Shown in pieces: positions 6,563 through 13,731 of a DNA stretch of 15,804 bases. Positions within the stretch are counted from its first letter, which is position 1. Every line of letters starts with the position of its first letter. A program made the position numbers and the translations under genes. The DNA lies in contig CAIMMA010000619.1 in NCBI GenBank assembly GCA_903842475.1, positions 1 through 15,804 of the forward strand. The letters are read 5' to 3'. Source of the stretch: an uncultured bacterium (GTDB taxonomy: Bacteria > Desulfobacterota > Desulfobulbia > Desulfobulbales > Desulfobulbaceae). The notes beneath the pieces are model-generated. The model worked only from the letters and a program-made list of their open reading frames with translations, made no database searches and was not told the origin of the DNA.

Positions 6563-7216
6563 CTATTTGAGCTGGTCTTTCCCCTGGTCGGTGATCGCAT
6601 ATTTACAGCGCACCGGACTGGTGACAAACCCTTTGTTTTTGAGAGCGGTAATCTGGCAGCTGATTTGTTTGGATTCCAGACCGGTGAGCGCAGCAATTTC
6701 CTTGCCGCCGCAGGCTTCGGGGGTTTGAGCCAGTGCTTCGAGGACTCGTCGTTGTGTATCGCTGAGAGCGGTGCTCTCGCATGTTGCACATCCCATGGTA
6801 GCTACTCCTGTATTGGATTTTGGTTCTATTGGTTTTTGACATTTCGGACAGAGTCCGAAGAATTCAATTCTGCACCCGGTGACCTGGTATCCTTTTTCCT
6901 GAATCAGTCCAATCTCAGGTACTCGGGACTCAGGGGTCACGATATTGTCTACCCGCTGGCACAGGGTGCAAAAAACATGGTTATGCGGTTCAGGATCCCA
7001 ATCGAAGCGTTTTTGCCGCCCGCTGATCTCCAGTTTTTTAATCAAACCGGCCTCGGAGAGGATTTCCAGGTTGCGGTACACCGTGGCCAGGCTAATCCGG
7101 GGGAGTTTTTTCCTGATCCGCTCATACAACTCGTCCGCCGTGGGGTGCACCTTGCTCCGGTGCAACTCTTCAAGGATAATCTCGCGTTGATGGGTCATGC
7201 GCAGGGTTTTATTCAT
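6563..7216 (-). CDS. perR: PerR-like Fur-family repressor fused to a C-terminal winged-helix domain
   Basis: A 217-residue regulator. Residues 1-130 are a complete Fur-family protein: a DNA-binding winged helix (to about residue 75, with LATVYRNLEIL as recognition region) and a dimerisation domain. The regulatory metal ligands H24, D72, H78, H80 and D90 have Asp rather than Glu after the RF pair, as in peroxide-sensing PerR. A structural zinc site is formed by C83, C86, C123 and C126. Usual PerR proteins end near residue 145. Here a linker leads to a second winged-helix-like domain (about 148-217) with C143, C146, C169, C187 and C204. The start ATG at 7216 follows GGAAGGTGG; an in-frame TTG at 7243 is less likely because it lies upstream of the predicted transcript start. 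The gene precedes peroxiredoxin and sor-rub, its expected targets. The PerR assignment is by ligand reading. Confidence 0.88.
   Translation of the reverse strand: MNKTLRMTHQREIILEELHRSKVHPTADELYERIRKKLPRISLATVYRNLEILSEAGLIKKLEISGRQKRFDWDPEPHNHVFCTLCQRVDNIVTPESRVPEIGLIQEKGYQVTGCRIEFFGLCPKCQKPIEPKSNTGVATMGCATCESTALSDTQRRVLEALAQTPEACGGKEIAALTGLESKQISCQITALKNKGFVTSPVRCKYAITDQGKDQLK
6796..6809 (-). promoter_or_regulatory. Internal in-frame start with Shine-Dalgarno inside the perR-like gene
   Basis: On the - strand, AGGAG (6805-6809) stands 8 bases before an ATG (6794-6796) in frame with the perR-like gene. Starting here would give a separate 77-residue protein (6563-6796) holding only the CxxC stretch and the extra winged-helix domain, beginning MGCATCE. 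The spacing is as good as that of the real starts nearby. It may be a working internal start or the relic of a once separate downstream gene fused to perR. Only the sequence pattern is seen; use is not shown. Confidence 0.5.
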
Positions 7217-7242
7217 CGCCACCTTCCTGGAAAATTTTATCA

Positions 7243-7271
7243 AGTGTATTTGATAATCATTAGCATGTCAA
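7243..7271 (-). promoter_or_regulatory. Sigma-70 promoter of the perR-like gene
   Basis: On the - strand a perfect -35 TTGACA (7266-7271) is followed by a 17-base spacer and TACACT (7243-7248), four of six matches to TATAAT. The start of transcription would fall near 7236, about 20 bases before the ATG at 7216. The spacer is almost wholly filled by a Fur/PerR-type box. Confidence 0.75.
7251..7265. promoter_or_regulatory. Fur/PerR-type operator in the perR promoter
   Basis: The 15 bases TGATAATCATTAGCA match 13 of 14 informative positions of the 7-1-7 Fur consensus (TGATAATnATTATCA) and 11 of 14 of the Bacillus PerR box (TTATAATnATTATAA). It sits between the -35 and -10 elements, directly beside the -35, so a bound repressor would block RNA polymerase. 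This suggests that the perR-like gene, and the genes co-transcribed with it, are under its own control. A separate Fur protein could also use this site. Confidence 0.75.
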
Positions 7272-7354
7272 ATGAAAAAGAAAGGCTGGTTTCGACAAAA
7301 CGGATGGGCATGAAAAAGGCGGATCAGCTCAGTGATGGAAATGAAGAACATCGA

Positions 7355-7374
7355 GGGAGGGCAGGAGGGGAGGG
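7355..7374 (+). other. Candidate G-quadruplex motif
   Basis: Four G-tracts of 3, 3, 4 and 3 (7355-7357, 7359-7361, 7367-7370, 7372-7374) are separated by loops of 1, 5 and 1 bases, which meets the usual G3+N1-7 pattern. It lies between the perR promoter and the pal terminator and is not part of a gene. Function unknown. Confidence 0.45.
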
Positions 7375-7389
7375 CGGTCTGGAAAAGCT

Positions 7390-7421
7390 ACGGGTAAGCA
7401 GAAAAAGCTCTGCTTACCCGT
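7390..7421 (-). terminator. Terminator hairpin behind pal
   Basis: A perfect 13-bp stem (7390-7402 with 7409-7421) has a 6-base loop. It begins 19 bases past the pal stop on the - strand and is followed there by AGCTTTTCC, a short imperfect T-run. It should insulate pal from perR. Confidence 0.75.
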
Positions 7422-7439
7422 GGGTGCTGAAAAAAAAGG

Positions 7440-8033
7440 TTATTCGAGAATGAAATCGGCGCGTCGATTTTGGGAGTAGTCATCTTCGCTGCTCCCGTTG
7501 AACAAGGGACGCTCCTCGCCGTAACTGACCGTGCGGATGCGGCTTTCTTCGATGCCGAATTCACGGAGGTAGGTTTTGGCACTCATCGCGCGCCGTTCGC
7601 CCAGGGCCAGATTATATTCATTGGTGCCACGGGCATCGGTGTTGCCCTCAATCAATACTCTCCTGCCGGAGTTATTTTTGAGATAGTTGCCGTTATGTTC
7701 CATACGCGGCAGTTGGTCACCTTTGATGGAAGCTTGGTCATAGGAAAAATAGATAGGTTGCATTTCCGGGGAAGAGCGACCATGTTCACGTTTGTAGGCG
7801 TCGCTTTGCTGGTCGGCATTCAGCGACCCTCCGCCCCGGCCGGTGGAATTCAGTCCTTCCTGCGATGGTCCGGTTTCCTCGGTGATATTACCCATTCTGC
7901 TGGCTCCGTTTCCTTCAGCCGGGGTACTGCCGGTCGAGGCATAGGGGGAAACCTGTTTGGGACCGCACCCGCCCAGGAGCATGACGGTACAGGTAAGCGT
8001 TGTTGCAAGGAAAAAACGAGTAAATGTGTTCAT
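7440..8033 (-). CDS. Pal/OmpA-family peptidoglycan-associated lipoprotein
   Basis: A 197-residue outer-membrane lipoprotein. The N-terminus is a lipoprotein signal peptide (positive residue R6, hydrophobic core, lipobox LGGC with the lipidated C23). Residues 24-90 are a Gly/Ser/Asn-rich, probably flexible linker. The OmpA-like peptidoglycan-binding domain follows from about residue 93 (PIYFSYDQASI) and carries the typical NTDARGTNEYNLALGERRA stretch and a C-terminal NRRADFIL. In the Tol-Pal system such proteins tether the outer membrane to the cell wall; no tol genes are adjacent, so it could be Pal itself or a stand-alone relative. GAGGT stands 7 bases before the ATG. It appears to be a single-gene unit with its own promoter and terminator. 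Confidence 0.9.
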   Translation of the reverse strand: MNTFTRFFLATTLTCTVMLLGGCGPKQVSPYASTGSTPAEGNGASRMGNITEETGPSQEGLNSTGRGGGSLNADQQSDAYKREHGRSSPEMQPIYFSYDQASIKGDQLPRMEHNGNYLKNNSGRRVLIEGNTDARGTNEYNLALGERRAMSAKTYLREFGIEESRIRTVSYGEERPLFNGSSEDDYSQNRRADFILE

Positions 8034-8462
8034 GGGGCAACCTCGCGGCTAAAGAATAAGACAGTTACGATAAGATTGTCGATGTATAACTTCACCGAGG
8101 CGATAACGTCAAGAAAAACCTAATTTTCCTCCCAAAACCCTAGACCGGACCTCATAATTTTTGGCCCATCCGCGGGCGGTGGACGCAAGGGGAAACGGGG
8201 GGCTTGGTTATTGATACAATCAGGTTGATGTCGGGTCGGTAAAAAGTAAACATGATAATAATCAATTTACCACCTTGCGTGGTGTCCATTTCCTCGGGTA
8301 TTCTCTATCGCCTGGAAAGATTGGATAAGTGTCCATCCTTGATTCGGTTGTTCGTTTTTCAACAGGCATTTCAGCTGATCAGGGCTGTGTCGGCACCTGT
8401 GTAGGGTTTTTTGGTGAGCCATTGCAACAAATGGTAGATCAACTACAACAAGGAGGAGCAAC
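8034..8462. other. 429-bp divergent intergenic region between pal and aqpZ
   Basis: Apart from the probable pal promoter near its left end and the ribosome binding site of aqpZ at its right end, I see no gene here. A 50-codon frame from 8252 has no ribosome binding site and a composition unlike a protein. Short features are a 5-bp inverted repeat around 8270-8284 and a repeated GTGTCCAT (near 8281 and 8330). The region is long for this compact window, so it may hold the aqpZ promoter with upstream control sites or a small RNA that cannot be recognised by eye. Confidence 0.5.
8083..8112 (-). promoter_or_regulatory. Possible promoter of the pal-like gene
   Basis: On the - strand TTGACG (8107-8112; five of six) is followed after 18 bases by TATACA (8083-8088; four of six). 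This would start transcription about 40 bases before the pal ATG. Judged by eye; the spacer is one base over the optimum. Confidence 0.45.
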
Positions 8463-9152
8463 ATGAAAAAGTATGGAGCGGAGTTTATTGGTACCTTCTG
8501 GCTGGTTCTCGGCGGTTGCGGGAGTGCGGTGCTGGCCGCTGCCTTTCCTAATGTGGGGATTGGCCTGCTGGGAGTTTCCCTGGCCTTCGGCCTGACCGTC
8601 TTAACCATGGCGTTCGCCATTGGGCATATATCCGGATGCCATCTTAATCCGGCGGTTTCGGTGGGGCTTTGGGCCGGGGGGCGTTTTCCGGCCAATCAAC
8701 TGCTGCCCTACATCATGGCCCAGGTTTTCGGGGCTGTTGCCGCGGGTGGTGTCCTCTTCCTGATTGCGAGCGGCAAAGCCGACTTCAATGTCGCTGCCGG
8801 CTTTGCTTCCAATGGCTATGGCGCGCATTCCCCCGGCGGTTACTCCTTGTTTGCGGCCCTGCTCACGGAAGTGGTCATGACCATGATGTTTCTGCTCATC
8901 ATCCTTGGAGCAACCGATCAGCGTGCCCCGCAGGGGTTCGCCCCCATTGCCATCGGTCTGGGGCTGACCCTGATTCACCTGATCAGCATTCCGGTGACCA
9001 ACACCTCGGTCAACCCCGCACGCAGCACCGGGGTCGCCGTGTTTGTCGGGGATTGGGCGCTTACGCAACTTTGGCTGTTCTGGGTCGCCCCGATTATCGG
9101 CGCGCTGCTCGGCGCCATGATCTATCGGTTTATCGGCAGCTCGGAAAAGTAA
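8463..9152 (+). CDS. aqpZ: Aquaporin Z, water channel
   Basis: Inner-membrane channel of the MIP family, 229 residues, about the length of E. coli AqpZ. Both NPA boxes are present (HLNPAVS at 62-64 and SVNPARS at 184-186), with six hydrophobic segments between residues 8 and 222. The selectivity-filter residues read F42, H172, T181 and R187, the water-selective set; glycerol channels usually have Gly and a smaller filter residue at these places. A strong AAGGAGG lies 6 bases before the ATG. A short hairpin follows, so it is probably transcribed alone. Its job is osmotic water flow; some aquaporins also pass hydrogen peroxide, which would fit the neighbourhood, but nothing in the sequence shows this. 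Confidence 0.95.
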   Translation: MKKYGAEFIGTFWLVLGGCGSAVLAAAFPNVGIGLLGVSLAFGLTVLTMAFAIGHISGCHLNPAVSVGLWAGGRFPANQLLPYIMAQVFGAVAAGGVLFLIASGKADFNVAAGFASNGYGAHSPGGYSLFAALLTEVVMTMMFLLIILGATDQRAPQGFAPIAIGLGLTLIHLISIPVTNTSVNPARSTGVAVFVGDWALTQLWLFWVAPIIGALLGAMIYRFIGSSEK

Positions 9153-9159
9153 ATCGTTC

Positions 9160-9178
9160 GGGGAAGCGTTTGTTCCCC
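9160..9178 (+). terminator. Short hairpin behind aqpZ, weak terminator
   Basis: Six base pairs, GGGGAA (9160-9165) with TTCCCC (9173-9178), and a 7-base loop, starting 7 bases after the aqpZ stop. Only TT follows, so termination would be weak. Confidence 0.4.
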
Positions 9179-9296
9179 TTGATGAGTCATCGGACAAGGA
9201 CGCTATGCGGGTATATTATTCCAGCCCGCGTAGCCTCTCTTGTATCGTCTTTTTTTTCTGCACAACATGTGCACGTTCCGGTTGGGTTTTTTCGGT

Positions 9297-9728
9297 ATGT
9301 ATAGTCAATTATTGGAAATTCAAGAGTATACCGGGGAAGGGTACAGACCTTTAGTGGATTTCGCGGGTTGGCGGGTTGCCATCCTCAATTACAGCCCGGA
9401 CCTGTTACCTGATCGGCTGACCCGAATGCAGCGCCATAATGAAACCGATGAGGTTTTTGTGCTGTTGCAGGGCCGTTGTCTGCTTTTCGTCGGTACCGGC
9501 GAGGACACGGTCGATTCGCTGCATGCGGCCGATCTGGAACCGGGCAAGGTGTACAATGTCAGAAAAGGCGTATGGCATACCCATACCCTGAGTGTGGATG
9601 CCAAGGTCCTGGTGGTGGAAAACCGCGATACCACGTACGACAACTCCCCGTTCACGCCGCTGTCGGCTGGGCAACAGGAGGAGTTGCTTCTTTTGACGCA
9701 ATCCCTGTGGGGCTGCGCCGACACGTGA
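9297..9728 (+). CDS. Small cupin-domain protein of unknown substrate
   Basis: A 143-residue soluble protein with one cupin barrel. Motif 1 is a variant: H47 (RHNETDEVFVLLQG), with E52 where the metal-binding Glu is expected and no second His. Motif 2 is GKVYNVRKGVWHTHTL, giving H94 and H96, followed by VENRDTTYDNS. It probably binds a metal ion, but the substrate cannot be named; relatives include sugar isomerases, dioxygenases and sensor proteins. In-frame starts also exist at 9267 (ATG) and 9240 (TTG). I chose 9297 because the sequence before it (Cys/Phe-rich, low complexity) does not look like cupin. No start has a good ribosome binding site. It stands alone between aqpZ and pyrG. Confidence 0.75.
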   Translation: MYSQLLEIQEYTGEGYRPLVDFAGWRVAILNYSPDLLPDRLTRMQRHNETDEVFVLLQGRCLLFVGTGEDTVDSLHAADLEPGKVYNVRKGVWHTHTLSVDAKVLVVENRDTTYDNSPFTPLSAGQQEELLLLTQSLWGCADT

Positions 9729-9875
9729 TCGGTTTTGCGGCCCGGTTGTTCAGGGCGCAAGCAAGGGGCTGGGGGTAACCTTGGTGGGATAAAACCTGCG
9801 CTCTTCCTTGTGGTCTTTTGTCTTTTTCTGAAAAAAATCATTTGATTTCGCTTGATTTTTTCAATGGGACCGGGG

Positions 9876-9904
9876 TTGTAAAGAACCGGGCGATCGTGTA
9901 TATT
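9876..9904 (+). promoter_or_regulatory. Probable promoter of the pyrG operon
   Basis: TTGTAA (9876-9881; four of six) and TATATT (9899-9904; five of six) are separated by 17 bases. Transcription would begin near A9913 or G9914, directly before a run of five C. The hairpin at 9923-9943 would then lie inside the leader of pyrG. Confidence 0.6.
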
Positions 9905-9922
9905 TTGCGTCCAGCCCCCTTA

Positions 9923-9952
9923 AAGGCAGCCGATGGCTGCCTTCCTCTTTTT
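9923..9952 (+). terminator. Terminator-like hairpin in the pyrG leader, candidate attenuator
   Basis: A 9-bp stem (9923-9931 with 9935-9943) has a 3-base loop and is followed by CCTCTTTTT, a pyrimidine tract with five T. It lies 26 bases before the pyrG ribosome binding site and after the predicted promoter. It may be a regulated attenuator for pyrG, or simply the end of the upstream cupin transcript 200 bases away. Confidence 0.6.
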
Positions 9953-9977
9953 CCTGCGCCAGAAAGGTACAACAGCT

Positions 9978-11638
<1,661 letters not shown>

Positions 11639-11642
<4 letters not shown>

Positions 11643-12484
11643 TGAAGACCGTCGAATTCCCCACCCCCTCCGGAACGATCACCATCGGGCCAGGGGCGCC
11701 GTTGCTGCTCATGGCCGGTCCCTGCGTCCTGGAAAGCGGCGACCTGGCTTGGGAGATTGCCCGGGAAATGAAGGCGATCACCGCCCGGCTGGGTATTTCC
11801 TATGTGTTTAAAGCCTCGTTTGACAAGGCTAACCGCACCTCGCTCACTTCGTTCCGCGGTCCGGGGGTGGAAAAGGGCTTGCGCCTGCTCAGCCGTCTGC
11901 GGGAGGAGGTGGGGGTGCCGGTGGTCTCCGATATCCACGAGCCTGCCCATGCCGAATTGGCCGCCAATTGTCTCGATATTCTTCAGATTCCCGCCTTTCT
12001 CTGCCGCCAGACCGATCTGCTGGTTGCCGCCGCCAAAACCGGCAAGGTGGTCAATATCAAGAAGGGACAATTCGTTTCACCCTGGGACATGGAGCATGCG
12101 GTCGCCAAGTTGCGCGGCGCCGGCGGCGACCGGATCCTGTTGACCGAGCGCGGGGCCAGTTTCGGCTACAACAACCTGGTGGTGGACATGCGGTCCTTGC
12201 CGGTGATGCGATCCTTCGGCTGCCCGGTGATCTATGACGCCACCCATTCGGTGCAGCTGCCGGGAGGCGCCGGCGGGAGTTCCGGCGGCCAGCGCGAATT
12301 TATCCCAGCCTTGTCTCGAGCGGCGATGGCTGTCGGGATTGACGGCCTCTTCATTGAGGTGCACCCCGACCCGGACAAGGCGCTGTGCGACGGTCCCAAC
12401 TCCCTGCCCTTGGCTGGGGTGGAATCCTTGCTCAGGCAATTGCTGGCCGTGCGGCAGGCGGTGAGCGGGGTGATCGATGGTTGA
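11639..12484 (+). CDS. kdsA: 3-deoxy-D-manno-octulosonate 8-phosphate synthase (KDO-8-P synthase)
   Basis: Condenses arabinose 5-phosphate with phosphoenolpyruvate to KDO-8-phosphate, the first committed step of KDO for LPS. The 281 residues match the family: LLMAGPCVLESGD, FDKANRTS, the KKGQFVSPWDM stretch and the C-terminal DGPNSLPL. The residue C29, with H203, E240 and D251, forms the full metal-binding set of the metal-dependent class (Aquifex type); the metal-free class, such as E. coli, has Asn in place of the Cys. The ATG overlaps the pyrG TGA by 4 bp (a second ATG follows at once), and there is no strong ribosome binding site, so translation is probably coupled. The 3' end overlaps kdsC by 8 bp. 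Confidence 0.96.
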
Positions 12485-13118
12485 GCAAGGGTGCGGATTG
12501 GCGGGCACGGGCTACCCCTCTGACTGTGCATTGACCGAGGCCCTGCGGGCCCGGGCCATGCAGAGGAACCGCCCAATAGAGCGCAGCCCGGCCTGGCAGG
12601 CGGTCCTGCCCCGGGCAGCGGCCGTGCAGCTGCTGCTGCTCGATGTCGACGGCGTGCTCACCGACGGCAGCATCACCTATGGCACCGGCGATCTCGAAAC
12701 CAAGCGTTTCAACACCCAGGACGGCCTGGGAATCCGGCTGCTGCAGGAGAGCGGGGTAGCGGTGGGCATCATCACCGCCCGCACCTCCGAGGCGGTGGCC
12801 CGGCGGGCCCGCGACCTGCACATCAGTCAGGTCTATCAGGGCAAGTCGGATAAACTTTTGGTATATGAAGATATACTCAAGCAAACCGGCTTGAGGCCGC
12901 CCCAGACCGCGTATATAGGAGACGACTGGATGGATTTGCCTCTTCTCAACCGGGTTGGTTTTGCCGCGGCACCCGCCAATGCAGTGGTGGAGATCAGGCA
13001 ACGGGTCCATTATACCACCGAGCGCGGAGGCGGAAGCGGAGCGGTTCGCGAGGTCTGCGATCTGATTCTCGAAGCCCGCGGCCAATATCTCAGAATGCTG
13101 GCCCAATTCGACCGATGA
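12477..13118 (+). CDS. kdsC: KDO-8-phosphate phosphatase (HAD family)
   Basis: Removes phosphate from KDO-8-P to give KDO. It is a small HAD-family hydrolase with motif I DVDGVLTDG (nucleophile D56, acid D58), TQDGLGIRLL, motif II in ITARTSE, and motif III/IV IGDDWMDLP. From the ATG at 12477 the protein has 213 residues, with about 50 before motif I; usual KdsC proteins have 10-20 there and 170-190 in total. A second in-frame ATG at 12558 would give 186 residues and a normal length, so the start is uncertain. The first ATG overlaps kdsA by 8 bp, in keeping with the tight packing. No kdsD (arabinose-5-phosphate isomerase) is found between kdsA and kdsC, as is common in related genomes. The TGA overlaps lptC by 4 bp. 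Confidence 0.93.
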   Translation: MVEQGCGLAGTGYPSDCALTEALRARAMQRNRPIERSPAWQAVLPRAAAVQLLLLDVDGVLTDGSITYGTGDLETKRFNTQDGLGIRLLQESGVAVGIITARTSEAVARRARDLHISQVYQGKSDKLLVYEDILKQTGLRPPQTAYIGDDWMDLPLLNRVGFAAAPANAVVEIRQRVHYTTERGGGSGAVREVCDLILEARGQYLRMLAQFDR

Positions 13119-13684
13119 TCAACAATCCCCGCAATCTGTTATGGATGGTGCCGCTGCTGTTTCTGGCCACCAGCCCATTGTGGAAACCGCTGGTGAGCGC
13201 CTTTCTGGCCCCACGGGGCGGATATAATCCGAAATTGGCGCAGCTGGAAGCCGACTCGCCCATCCAGAACTTCATCATGGATGAAGTGGTCATTACCCTG
13301 ACCAGTAATGGCAAGGAGGAGTGGCAGATCGACGCCGACCGAGCCTACACCAGCGAACAGGACCACGATATCGAAATGGTGGGGGTCAGTGCCTTGTATA
13401 TCGGCACCGAGAAGGAGCCGACCGGCATCACCAGCAAAAAAGGAAAATATTACATCGACAAGCGGCACCTGGTTCTCACCGAACGGGTTGTCATCAGTAA
13501 ACCCACCAAAAATCAGCAGCTGTTGTCGGAACGGATTGATTACTATGATGCCACCAAGATGGCGGTCAGTCCTGGCAAGGTCGAGTTGCGCGCCCCTAAC
13601 CTCAAGTTGACGGCGGGCCGAATGGATTACGATCTCTCCACCGGCGGCTATGATTTCAGCAACCGCGTCAAGGTGGACCTCTAA
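13115..13684 (+). CDS. lptC: LptC, LPS-transport inner-membrane/periplasmic protein
   Basis: Part of the Lpt bridge that moves LPS from the inner membrane to the cell surface; it takes LPS from LptB2FG and passes it to LptA. The 189-residue protein has one N-terminal membrane anchor (about 8-25) and a periplasmic beta-jellyroll made of repeating short strands (from about residue 50, for example QNFIMDEVVITLTSNGKEEW and KGKYYIDKRHLVLTERVVI). Length and layout match LptC/YrbK; sequence conservation in this family is low, so the position after kdsC adds weight. The ATG overlaps the kdsC stop by 4 bp. The usual partners lptA and lptB do not follow: the next gene is dapL. Confidence 0.88.
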   Translation: MINNPRNLLWMVPLLFLATSPLWKPLVSAFLAPRGGYNPKLAQLEADSPIQNFIMDEVVITLTSNGKEEWQIDADRAYTSEQDHDIEMVGVSALYIGTEKEPTGITSKKGKYYIDKRHLVLTERVVISKPTKNQQLLSERIDYYDATKMAVSPGKVELRAPNLKLTAGRMDYDLSTGGYDFSNRVKVDL

Positions 13685-13731
13685 CTCCTGCCGTGTGATC
13701 GGCGGGTTTCTATTTTACAGGGACTCTTTTC

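Noticed and set aside
6530..7453. 307-codon + strand frame opposite perR
   Set aside because: It is the mirror of the perR-like gene, which has clear Fur-family motifs, a promoter and a ribosome binding site; the + frame has none.
8253..8267. Possible second Fur/PerR box (TGATAATAATCAATT)
   Set aside because: The left half matches fully but the right half only at three of seven positions; such AT-rich half sites occur by chance.
8252..8404. 50-codon open frame in the pal-aqpZ gap
   Set aside because: No Shine-Dalgarno sequence, no recognisable motif, and no neighbour that would suggest a gene.
8413..8432. Sigma-54-like -24/-12 element (TGG...TTGC) upstream of aqpZ
   Set aside because: The GG and GC pairs are separated by 9 bases instead of the required 10, and the rest of the -24 box does not match.
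9933..9977. Upstream ATG giving pyrG 15 extra residues
   Set aside because: The codon lies inside the leader hairpin without a ribosome binding site, and the extra residues (AAFLFFLRQKG) are not part of the CTP synthase N-terminus.
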